Part shown: piece by piece, positions 18,582 to 26,852 of the stretch | How the letters are laid out: the number at the start of each line of letters is the position of its first letter | Position numbering within the stretch: the stretch's first letter is position 1 | Origin: Desulfamplus sp. | GTDB taxonomy: Bacteria; Desulfobacterota; Desulfobacteria; Desulfobacterales; Desulfobacteraceae | Assembly: GCA_015232455.1 (NCBI GenBank) | Contig: JADFZQ010000003.1 | Coordinates: 1 to 64,000, forward strand | DNA: 64,000 nt | Direction: 5' to 3' | Notes under the pieces: model-generated | What the model saw: only the letters and a program-made list of their open reading frames with translations | What the model was told of the DNA's origin: nothing | Database searches by the model: none | Translations under genes and position numbers: made by a program

Positions 18582-18797
18582 TTAGTGATGACCGTTATTT
18601 CCCTTATTACTACAACAAGTTCCGTGATGAGCATCATCGTCTCCATGATGTCCACCTTTTCCGCTTGCTGTATCAACAATGGTTTTTACAACACAAAACG
18701 TCATACCAAGACTCAAAATAATTATAGTATACCACATACCACCAAAAAAGAGGTAATGTCCTGCGTCCCATGCCCATTCAAAAGAAAATGGAAACAT
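18582..18797 (-). CDS. Small membrane protein at the end of the qrc operon
   Basis: A 71-residue product starting after AAGGAGAA, so translation is well supported. One transmembrane helix is visible at about residues 19-40 (GGMWYTIIILSLGMTFCVVKTI). The tail from about 47 is unusually rich in His, Gly and Asp with a Cys pair (HHGDDDAHHGTCCSNKG), suggesting metal binding. No family is recognised. It begins 24 bases after qrcD, so it may be an accessory subunit of the Qrc complex or a metal-handling helper. Confidence 0.75.
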   Translation of the reverse strand: MFPFSFEWAWDAGHYLFFGGMWYTIIILSLGMTFCVVKTIVDTASGKGGHHGDDDAHHGTCCSNKGNNGHH

Positions 18798-18821
18798 AAA
18801 TATTCTCCTTTTTTAATCTGT

Positions 18822-20060
18822 TTACTTAGCGTCGTAAAGTTCCTGCTCTTGCGGGAACACAGGTAGATAACGGTATGCTAAAGAAATAAGGATAACACCA
18901 TAAGCTACAGGAAGAATTGTTGTTGCAATCTCCTGCCAACTTGGCACATACAATGCCCATGTATCAAAACTCATTACAGGCACAGCCATTACTTGAAGCA
19001 CCATAACCCAACGATTTAAACAAACACCAAAAACACCAAGCAATATTGCGACAAGCAGAAGTTTGTTATTCTCTCTATATTTTTTTACAGTAAGAATAAC
19101 TGCTGGGACAATACCACCTAAAACAATCTCTGCAAAAAGTATCCAAATACCGTAAAATGAGTTATTTGAATAAAAATCTATCAAAGAGAATCCCATATCA
19201 GGAGCAGTAACAAAAGCCCAATATATAGTGTCAATAATTTTTGCAATGATATATGTGGTTATCATCCAGCCTGAAATTTTTGCAAGAATATGGACAACAT
19301 TATCTTTAACCAATTTTTTGCGGGTAATTCCTTCAAAAAGTTTTGTAACAGTTAAAGTAAAGCAAGGTCCATAAGCTGCTGCTGACCATGTAAAAAGAAA
19401 GAATGTCCACGGCCAGACAAGTAATCCCTCTCTATATGCAAATGGGCGGCCATAAAGAACGCCAGCAACACCACCAAGAGAACCTTGATGGAAGCATGAC
19501 AAAAATGCACCTGTTGCAGCAAAAACAGCCATTACACTGTGCATATTGTGGCTTAAATTATGAAAAAAAGGAACTTTGTCAATCTGGCGGTTTTCAAGGA
19601 TAAGTGGAATAAACTCAATAGTAAGAACACTGAAATATAAAGATAGACAAAATGCAACTTCAGTGAGCATAGAGTGAACATTTGCGTGCCAAAATATAAA
19701 CCAGCCTCTAAGCGGCTGACCAATATCAATGGCAAGAATCAATAAAGCCGAGCTGTAGCAGATAAATCCAATAACAACAGCAAGGTTTATGATATTTTTA
19801 AGTTCGTCAATCCCAAATACATATTTGAGAAGTCCTGTAAAAAAAGCTCCTCCTCCAATAGCAATAACAGCAAGATCAGCCCATATCCAGAGGGCAAAAC
19901 CATAATAATCGTTCATGTTGGTCTGGTTTAGCCCTTTAAGCCAACACAGCCCCATGGCATAAACGCCCCACAGAAGAACAGCACCAACTACCGCAATACC
20001 TGTTGCAAACACAGGAAACGGACAGCGTTTTGCTCCTTTGGGAATTAATGCAGAATCCAT
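18822..20060 (-). CDS. qrcD: Menaquinone reductase Qrc, integral membrane subunit QrcD (NrfD/PsrC family)
   Basis: Membrane subunit that carries the quinone site of the Qrc complex, passing electrons from periplasmic cytochromes to menaquinone in sulfate reducers. The 412 residues form about ten hydrophobic helices of the NrfD/PsrC fold, starting with an N-terminal segment CPFPVFATGIAVVGAVLLWG. WIWADLAVIAIGGGAFFTG and FFLFTWSAAAYGPCFTL fit the family. The start has AGGAG upstream. It is the fourth gene of a qrcABCD order identical to that described in Desulfovibrio vulgaris. Confidence 0.92.
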   Translation of the reverse strand: MDSALIPKGAKRCPFPVFATGIAVVGAVLLWGVYAMGLCWLKGLNQTNMNDYYGFALWIWADLAVIAIGGGAFFTGLLKYVFGIDELKNIINLAVVIGFICYSSALLILAIDIGQPLRGWFIFWHANVHSMLTEVAFCLSLYFSVLTIEFIPLILENRQIDKVPFFHNLSHNMHSVMAVFAATGAFLSCFHQGSLGGVAGVLYGRPFAYREGLLVWPWTFFLFTWSAAAYGPCFTLTVTKLFEGITRKKLVKDNVVHILAKISGWMITTYIIAKIIDTIYWAFVTAPDMGFSLIDFYSNNSFYGIWILFAEIVLGGIVPAVILTVKKYRENNKLLLVAILLGVFGVCLNRWVMVLQVMAVPVMSFDTWALYVPSWQEIATTILPVAYGVILISLAYRYLPVFPQEQELYDAK

Positions 20061-20161
20061 ATTATATTACTCCTACGTTTATGTTTTTATAAATTTGTAA
20101 TCCATTACAACAAACAGAGATGATATAAAATTAGATAGAATCAAAATATAACCACAAAAGG

Positions 20162-20980
20162 CTATTTTGATTTTTCCCACTCTCCATCACGATAGTTGTC
20201 GCCAGCTTTTCTTACCCACTCACGCTCTGAGATGTAATAAACCTTTGGGTTGGTCTGAAGCCTCTCTAAAAGACGAAAAGCCTTTGGGTTTCTTGGTTTT
20301 CCACACTGATGCGTATCAGGTTTAACAAGTTTGGAAACTTCATGTTCAGGATTATTCAAATCGCCAAATGTTATTGCACCAGCAGGACACGCTTGAGTAC
20401 AGGCTGTCTGATATTCCCCTTCTTCAATATTATCTCTTCTCTCCTCATGATAGGCTCTGTCTCTTGCTGCTTGGTATCTGTGATAGCAAAAACTACACTT
20501 TTCAACAACACCTCTCATTCTTGGAGATACACTTGGGCTTAGATACTCCTCCATACCGTCAGGCCACTTAGGATCCCACCAGTTAAAATATCTTGCATGA
20601 TAGGGACACGCTCCCATGCAGTAACGGCACCCAAAGCATCTGGTGTAAATTTGGCTTACAATACCTGTATCATATCCATAATCTGTTGCAGTTGCAGGAC
20701 ATACAGATACACATGGAGAATGTCCATGATCTCCTTTTCCTCCGCAGTGCATACATGGTCTTGGCATATAGCAAATATCTGTGTCAGGAAATGGTTTGCC
20801 GTTGGTGAGTTTAAAGACCTTCATCCATGTAATACTATCTTTTTTATTCGTTTCATCTTCTTTAAACGGAACATTATTTTCAGACATACATGCAACCATG
20901 CAAGAGCCGCATCCTGTGCATTTGTCCAAATCAATAACCATTCCGAATTTATATGCTTTTCCGTGGTTATCTTGTGTCAT
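20162..20980 (-). CDS. qrcC: Menaquinone reductase Qrc, iron-sulfur subunit QrcC
   Basis: Periplasm-facing electron-transfer subunit with PsrB/DmsB-type ferredoxin repeats, 272 residues. Cys clusters read CTGCGSCMVAC near residue 21, CMHCGG and CVSVCP near 76-94, CFGCRYCMGACP near 115 and CSFC with CTQACP near 162-198, enough for three to four [4Fe-4S] centres. It has no signal peptide of its own, as expected if it is exported with the Tat-signalled QrcB. The gene lies 24 bases after qrcB. Confidence 0.93.
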   Translation of the reverse strand: MTQDNHGKAYKFGMVIDLDKCTGCGSCMVACMSENNVPFKEDETNKKDSITWMKVFKLTNGKPFPDTDICYMPRPCMHCGGKGDHGHSPCVSVCPATATDYGYDTGIVSQIYTRCFGCRYCMGACPYHARYFNWWDPKWPDGMEEYLSPSVSPRMRGVVEKCSFCYHRYQAARDRAYHEERRDNIEEGEYQTACTQACPAGAITFGDLNNPEHEVSKLVKPDTHQCGKPRNPKAFRLLERLQTNPKVYYISEREWVRKAGDNYRDGEWEKSK

Positions 20981-21004
20981 CGGAACCTCTTAACCAAATT
21001 ATAT

Positions 21005-23353
21005 TTAAGCCTTTGAAATCCTTGCTCTGATTCCCCATGCAGCATCTAATCCTGAAGCAGGATCAACAACTGATCCTATCAGATCATTTACATTTACACC
21101 TTTACCGCCAATATATCTATTTTCAAGTGGTCCAATATTTTTACTTGTCCCGCCTGTAACAGTAATTATACTTGTTGCACCTTTTTTGCCTGTTAAAGCA
21201 GTTCCATCTTTTCTAAGCACCTGACCAATCCCGCTAATTGTGTGTCCAAGACCTTCTGGAATGGCGACAACATCGGGCATTATACCATCAAATAGATTAA
21301 CTCTAACTTTTGCCTCCCCAACAGGAGTTGTGATTAGAGCATAATCTCCATCAGAGACCCCAACTTTATCTGCTGTTTCAGGATTAATTTCGATAACGGT
21401 ATCGTTCTCAAGAAGAACTGTATCTTCAACAGTTTTAACTGCAAAAGGCGATGATGCAAATGTAGCGGATGCAAGCCTTATAGTGTCAATTGGCATAAGT
21501 GTTAGAGGATACGATTTTGCTTCTCCTTCTAATGGCGTAATGCCTTTAAAACCAGCGAAAATTGAGAAATCAACAACAATCGGGGCTGCTGGAGGAGTAA
21601 ACTCTGATGCAATATATCCCTCTTCTGAAAGAGTTGCAAAGCTATCCCCAATAATGCTTTCAAGGCATTCTTGATAATTTTCCCACGGAAAACTTGATGC
21701 AACTGTTCCCTCTACTGCTTTAGCAATCGCAATAACTGCATCACCAGGGTGTTTTGTATCAAAAACTGGTCCTGCAACAGGTTTTGAAAATGCTGTAATA
21801 TTTTGAGCAAGAGATGCTCCACTTTGAATATCTTGAGACATCTCAAGAAAGGTGTGGCTCGGAAGGATAACATCAGCAAGTTGTGCTGTATCGTCCATGT
21901 AAGATGAAAAACTAACAACAAAAGGAATCTTGTTTACAGCAGCCTTTACAGCTTTGGTATTATGAAGAGTAAAGCATGGATTTGCATTATAGACCATCAA
22001 AAGCTCTACAGGGCTTTTTTCTGATGCGTTGATAACTTCAAACAGCTTTGTAAGTGAGGCTGACGTAACAACTTGATTTGAAACTGCTGAAACAACAGAA
22101 CTAAAAACACCAGCATCTGCAGAACCAGAAACTCCAGAAACTAAAGAGTCAACTGCCCCAATAGGTGATTTAGCATAACTCTTTGTTGCTGAGTCGTCCA
22201 TTTCAAGTGAAGACCAAGTTAAAGTATCTTGTCGTTCAACTGTCCAGAATCCTCCAGCTTTATTTATATTACCAGTAAGGCAATTTAAAGCATGAACAGC
22301 GGCAAATTCCATAAGGCTTCCAGCACTCTCTCCTTTTCCTCTGCCTGCAATAGCTAAAGGCGATTTTGCTTTTGCAAACTCAGACGCAACAGCTTTTATT
22401 TTAGAAGCATCAATACCAGTTGTTCGAGATACCAACTCTGGTGCATACTTTTCATTTACAAATTTTGCAAATGCTTCAAAGTCTTTAGCATTCTTAATAA
22501 ATTCTGCATTATAGAGATTACCTGAAATGATGGCACTGCATATACCAAGTGCAAGGTCTGCCTCAGTTCCGGGTTTTGCTGGAAGCCATGTGTCAGCACT
22601 TGCTGCTGTGTTAGATAGTCTATATTCTACCTGAACAAGTTTTGCTTTCCGCTCTTTTCTTGAGCTATTGGCAATAAAATTGGTTACAGGAGAACCCCAA
22701 CCTTCAATAAAACCAGCACCAAAGCTGATTACATAATCAGAATTGGCAAGATCAAATGATGCAAAAGCCTTTAAGCCGTGTATTCTTGAAATCAGCATCT
22801 CCCAGCTCTTCTCCATAGTCTCTAAAGTATAGAAATTTTGTGAGCCTACAGATGTTAGGAGCCGCTTGTAAAGCCCAGCTACAGAGCCTTTATCAGTTGC
22901 AGATACACACGCAAGAGATTCTGCCATACCTTTTTGGCGTAACTCTTTAACCTTTCCGGCAACAAGAGCAACTGCTTCGTCCCAAGAAACCTGTTTCCAA
23001 GTATCTCCACTTTTAACCATAGGGAACTGTACTCGTGAAGGATCATAGAGATACTGTAATCCTGATATACCATGCAGACATATTCCGCCATCATTTACAG
23101 GATAACCTTTTTTACCTTCAATTTTAATTGCTCTTCCATCAACTTTTTTTACACTGATTCCACAATTTCCCGGACACAGTGTACAGATAGTATCTTCAAA
23201 TGTAATCTCTCCATCATTAGGAACGGGTGTCCATGGCCAGTTCTGGCTCCAGATGGAAGAGTCATCGGTAAGTTTCCAAGGCATAGGAGAGAGAGTAACG
23301 CCAGCTGCTGCTCCAAGTCCAAGTCCCAGGAAGCTTCTTCTGTCTATTTTCAT
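21005..23353 (-). CDS. qrcB: Menaquinone reductase Qrc, molybdopterin-oxidoreductase-like subunit QrcB
   Basis: Large subunit of the Qrc complex, 782 residues. A twin-arginine signal opens the chain (DRRSFLGLGLGAAAG at about residues 3-18). A [4Fe-4S] motif CTLCPGNC with a later GIC follows at about 57-94, then a molybdopterin-oxidoreductase-like fold. In D. vulgaris the homologue is reported to lack a molybdenum cofactor and to serve as an electron conduit, and the same is inferred here. An Ala/Ser/Val-rich stretch around residues 400-430 (SGVSGSADAGVFSSVVSAVS) looks like an insert. The gene is 55 bases after qrcA. Confidence 0.92.
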   Translation of the reverse strand: MKIDRRSFLGLGLGAAAGVTLSPMPWKLTDDSSIWSQNWPWTPVPNDGEITFEDTICTLCPGNCGISVKKVDGRAIKIEGKKGYPVNDGGICLHGISGLQYLYDPSRVQFPMVKSGDTWKQVSWDEAVALVAGKVKELRQKGMAESLACVSATDKGSVAGLYKRLLTSVGSQNFYTLETMEKSWEMLISRIHGLKAFASFDLANSDYVISFGAGFIEGWGSPVTNFIANSSRKERKAKLVQVEYRLSNTAASADTWLPAKPGTEADLALGICSAIISGNLYNAEFIKNAKDFEAFAKFVNEKYAPELVSRTTGIDASKIKAVASEFAKAKSPLAIAGRGKGESAGSLMEFAAVHALNCLTGNINKAGGFWTVERQDTLTWSSLEMDDSATKSYAKSPIGAVDSLVSGVSGSADAGVFSSVVSAVSNQVVTSASLTKLFEVINASEKSPVELLMVYNANPCFTLHNTKAVKAAVNKIPFVVSFSSYMDDTAQLADVILPSHTFLEMSQDIQSGASLAQNITAFSKPVAGPVFDTKHPGDAVIAIAKAVEGTVASSFPWENYQECLESIIGDSFATLSEEGYIASEFTPPAAPIVVDFSIFAGFKGITPLEGEAKSYPLTLMPIDTIRLASATFASSPFAVKTVEDTVLLENDTVIEINPETADKVGVSDGDYALITTPVGEAKVRVNLFDGIMPDVVAIPEGLGHTISGIGQVLRKDGTALTGKKGATSIITVTGGTSKNIGPLENRYIGGKGVNVNDLIGSVVDPASGLDAAWGIRARISKA

Positions 23354-23408
23354 AGGTTATTTACCTCAATAAAATTTAAACAATTTCAAATACAAGGTCA
23401 GTATCTTT

Positions 23409-24110
23409 CTACTTATGACACTGAAAACAAGCTCCCTTGCTTCCTGTTTCCTCTTGATGGCACTCAGCACAATCATCCATCTTCATACGATCCCAAGAGT
23501 TCTTTTTAACTCCCCAGATGTTTTCTCCCCAGATGTCGCGGCTATAGCCTGTGATTCTGTTTTCCTGATACGGCTTCATGGTTGTCGATTCACCAATATG
23601 ACCATGACAAGTTACACAATCCATTTTAGCACCAGTTACATGGGCAGCATGAGAGAAGAATACGCAATCTGGCTGTTTTGAGTAGATATGCCAAGGTACC
23701 TCGATACCTTTTTCAACATACTCAGTCATAAAAATTGCCTCATCTTCTGTCTCTCCAAGCTGGCTTTCGTGGCACTCTATACAGGCACTGTTTTTGGGAA
23801 CACCTGCAAAGGTTCCATCATCTCTAAAAGCATGACAGCTCTCACAACCTCCAGTCTCTGCAACATGAAGGGCATGGTTAAAGTTAAAAGGCTGCTCTTT
23901 TTTTGAATAGAGCAGACTTGGAAACAGTAACCAGCCAGATAGAAAACAGATAGCAAAAGATGCAATAAAAAAAAGGACACCCATGCCGACACCTGAGTCT
24001 CCCTTATCTTTTTTATCGCAGCAATGTACGCCTGTTTTCTGCTCACCAGACTCTTCATCTTCTGTAGTATCCGATGAACTGTTTTCAGTTTTCTTTTTTA
24101 GTTCACTCAT
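23409..24110 (-). CDS. qrcA: Menaquinone reductase Qrc, multihaem cytochrome c subunit QrcA
   Basis: Periplasmic cytochrome that receives electrons from type I cytochrome c3. After an acidic, Ser/Thr-rich cytosolic start there is one membrane anchor (about residues 45-65, MGVLFFIASFAICFLSGWLL). Five CxxCH haem motifs are seen: CESCH, CIECH, CVTCH, CAECH and CFQCH. The reported Desulfovibrio protein has six haems; here the position between the second and third motif reads CVFFSH, which is not a standard attachment site. ATG 24110 has GGGG six bases upstream; an ATG at 24122 is the alternative and would add four residues. Confidence 0.9.
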   Translation of the reverse strand: MSELKKKTENSSSDTTEDEESGEQKTGVHCCDKKDKGDSGVGMGVLFFIASFAICFLSGWLLFPSLLYSKKEQPFNFNHALHVAETGGCESCHAFRDDGTFAGVPKNSACIECHESQLGETEDEAIFMTEYVEKGIEVPWHIYSKQPDCVFFSHAAHVTGAKMDCVTCHGHIGESTTMKPYQENRITGYSRDIWGENIWGVKKNSWDRMKMDDCAECHQEETGSKGACFQCHK

Positions 24111-24349
24111 TGAAAACCCCATTAATTAAAATTGTTGATAATACTACTAAAATCACATTACTACTTAGTACATTAACAATACTACTTAAAACATAAGCAG
24201 CTTCGCTGCAATTGTTGTTAAATTAATTTTAGCTATAAATATTAATTGGAAATTAAAAAACACCTAAAAATGAAGAGATAAATAAATGAGGCAGTCTATA
24301 TTAATATCCATTATTATTGTCAAGCAGCAATTCTAAATTTGAGAGACAT

Positions 24350-25225
24350 TTAAGCATAGCTGTGAAGACCCGGAAGCAGATTAACCCCAAAATAGGTAAA
24401 CAATACAGCCATAAATCCAACTATTGAGACCCACGCAATCCGTCTGCCATGCCACCCTCTCATCATACGAAGGTGAAGCAAAATAGCATAAACAAACCAT
24501 GTGATAAGAGACCAAGTCTCTTTTGGATCCCATGACCAGTAAGTTCCCCAAGCTGAATTTGCCCATACTGACCCTGTAATGATGCCAATTGTTAGAAATA
24601 AAAAACCAAACATAACCATTTGGTGAATTAACTCGTCCATTAAATCTAATGATGGTAATTTGGAAAAAAGAGAGTGTAAATGGGTTTCTGTTTTATTGTT
24701 ATTGTCTGATATTTGTAATCCTTTTCCTGAGTCATTAGGTTTTATTAGATACATTATACTGAATCCAAACGCAACTGCAAACCCAGCATATCCTAAAAAG
24801 CAGGTGATTACATGGGCAATCAGCCAATTACTTTTAAGTGCGGGGATCAAAGGAGTTATCTTATCAGAAATTGAGGGAGATAGCGAAGCGTATGCAATTG
24901 CAAGAAAGATAAGCGGTGTTGCAAATACTCCGATTATTCTTTCCCGATATTTTAGCTCTACAAAGATGTAAAGTGCAGCAGCAGTCCATGAGAAAAAAAC
25001 TAATGATTCATACATGTTAGAAAAAGGAGCATGACCATAACCCATTTTATAAGATTCAATCCATCGAAGGATTATACCCATCGTATTTCCTGTAAAACCA
25101 GCAGTCAGAATAAAAAAACCTGCTTTTGCCATAACCTCTTTTTTAAATGTCCACGACCCAATATATAGGACTGAGGCAAAAGCATAAACAAATGTTGTAA
25201 CTGACAATACTATAGAACTATTCAT
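24350..25225 (-). CDS. ccsA: System II cytochrome c biogenesis protein CcsA (ResC/CcsB-like)
   Basis: Haem handling protein of the inner membrane that works with ResB to attach haem to periplasmic apocytochromes. The 291-residue protein has about eight hydrophobic helices and the tryptophan-rich haem-binding signature WGTYWSWDPKETWSLITW near residue 225, followed by the conserved LHLRMMRGWHGRR. Conserved histidines lie in the flanking loops. It is placed between resB and qrcA on the same strand, which suits maturation of the QrcA haems. Confidence 0.95.
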   Translation of the reverse strand: MNSSIVLSVTTFVYAFASVLYIGSWTFKKEVMAKAGFFILTAGFTGNTMGIILRWIESYKMGYGHAPFSNMYESLVFFSWTAAALYIFVELKYRERIIGVFATPLIFLAIAYASLSPSISDKITPLIPALKSNWLIAHVITCFLGYAGFAVAFGFSIMYLIKPNDSGKGLQISDNNNKTETHLHSLFSKLPSLDLMDELIHQMVMFGFLFLTIGIITGSVWANSAWGTYWSWDPKETWSLITWFVYAILLHLRMMRGWHGRRIAWVSIVGFMAVLFTYFGVNLLPGLHSYA

Positions 25226-25288
25226 AAAATTATATATTTCCTTATGTTGACATATTTACTATTGAAAGTTGTTGTTTATCCCTAAAAT

Positions 25289-26761
25289 CTATATTTGTTT
25301 AATTTTTGACACTATGTTTGTAACTTTAAGTTTCATTCCCTGACTGTTTTTATTAGCACTACCTGATACAATTATAGTTAAACCTCTATCTGCTTTTATC
25401 ATCTCTACGCATATAGTTTGGTGAGACATAAAAAATGTGATCCAACATCCAATAATCATAAATATAAAACCTAAATAAACATACCAAACTCCAGGGTCTT
25501 TAGTTACTTGAAGTCCTGTATAATATTTCTTATCATAATCTTCAATTTCAAATGAAAATGCACCACGCCTCATTTTATCAAATGTTGGAAATTTAATAGG
25601 AATATATATCTCTTGTTCGTCAGTATGATTTTTGTCATCGCTATTATTTACTTCATCTTGTTTATCAGTATTTACTTTATCATGTTTATCGTTATGCTTT
25701 TCTATAAGTTTTCCAACAAAGCCTTCTCCAAGATTGTGTCCTTGAAAATTATATCCATGAACAAACTCTGTTAAAGTAAATTTCCCGCCTGATTCAGGAA
25801 TATCAATAGTTTGACCAATCTCCATTTTTTGAGAATAGGTCATTGAACTCTCTTTGCTTGTAATTTTAAACAAAGCACTTTTTGCCGAATCTACTCCGTA
25901 ACTTGATTGGTAAAAGCTTAAACCTTTATAACGCAGGGGTGAATTTACGATAATATCCTTTGTAAATAGCTCTTTTTCATTCTCAATAACAGTTAGATTT
26001 GATTTAAACTCCTCTGGTTGACCTGTATCGTAAAAAGTTACACTAAAAGAGTTGCACCGAATCTTGAATCCAAGCTCAACTGCTGTTTCGTTATCTCTAA
26101 GGAAAGCTGAATCAACTGTTGCACCTTCTGGTATAGCCACAAATGCCTTAAAACCCCATAAACTTCCAATCACAGCACCAGCAAGCATAAACAAGATACT
26201 TAAATGAACAACATAAACTCCAAATCTTGTCCATCTGCCACGTTCAGCAAAAATTGCAATACCACCTTTATAATTATGATCATCATTAGCAGGCAATTTT
26301 TCTTTAATAGCAACTCTAAAATTTTTCTTTATAAAGTCAAAATATTTATCTTCAATAGCTTCTAAATCATGTTCTAATTCAAATATCTCTTTATTTTTAA
26401 GGTGTCTAAATCTTTCGATATTAAATGTTATTTTATCAGGAAATATAATTTTCCATGTAGTTTTAAGTTTATCAATAGAACAGACAATAATGTTAATTGC
26501 CAATAGTATAAGAAGTAGCACAAACCACCATGCACTATACATATCAAAAATATCAAGTGCATTGAATAGTTTAAAGAATACTTCACCATACTTACTTATA
26601 TAAAATTGCTCTGTCCCATTTTGAGGAATTATAGTTCCAATTACAGATGTTGATGCAAGCAAAAGCAAGACTATAACAGTGAGCTTCACCGAAGTAAAAA
26701 ATTTCCAGACAGAATTGCTGGATTTTAAATTTCCAGATAACTTTTCAGAATTTATTGTCAT
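25289..26761 (-). CDS. resB: System II cytochrome c biogenesis protein ResB
   Basis: Partner of CcsA in the split system II haem lyase, 490 residues. Three hydrophobic helices near the N-terminus (about 24-44, 78-98, 180-200) and one near residue 440 frame a large periplasmic domain, as in ResB. Landmarks are FFTSVKLTVIVLLLLASTSVIGTIIPQN in parts at the start, RFRHLKNKEIFEL, and SPLRYKGLSFYQSSYG near 280. A Lys/Asp/Asn/His-rich stretch around residues 350-380 is a low-complexity insert. It lies 63 bases upstream of ccsA. Confidence 0.93.
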   Translation of the reverse strand: MTINSEKLSGNLKSSNSVWKFFTSVKLTVIVLLLLASTSVIGTIIPQNGTEQFYISKYGEVFFKLFNALDIFDMYSAWWFVLLLILLAINIIVCSIDKLKTTWKIIFPDKITFNIERFRHLKNKEIFELEHDLEAIEDKYFDFIKKNFRVAIKEKLPANDDHNYKGGIAIFAERGRWTRFGVYVVHLSILFMLAGAVIGSLWGFKAFVAIPEGATVDSAFLRDNETAVELGFKIRCNSFSVTFYDTGQPEEFKSNLTVIENEKELFTKDIIVNSPLRYKGLSFYQSSYGVDSAKSALFKITSKESSMTYSQKMEIGQTIDIPESGGKFTLTEFVHGYNFQGHNLGEGFVGKLIEKHNDKHDKVNTDKQDEVNNSDDKNHTDEQEIYIPIKFPTFDKMRRGAFSFEIEDYDKKYYTGLQVTKDPGVWYVYLGFIFMIIGCWITFFMSHQTICVEMIKADRGLTIIVSGSANKNSQGMKLKVTNIVSKIKQI

Positions 26762-26852
26762 TATTATTATTCCATTGCGGGATCAATTTATGTAAAACAT
26801 ATTTTAATATTAAGTCTAAATTTTAATCATTAAATTACTCATTTTTTAATAA

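Noticed and set aside
20309-21016. Plus-strand open frames opposite the qrcC gene
   Set aside because: They are antisense shadows of a strongly conserved gene with no ribosome-binding site or family signature.
21005-23353. QrcB as a second formate dehydrogenase or nitrate reductase
   Set aside because: The surrounding qrcA, qrcC and qrcD genes and the order identify the Qrc complex; the catalytic Sec/Cys environment of formate dehydrogenases is absent.
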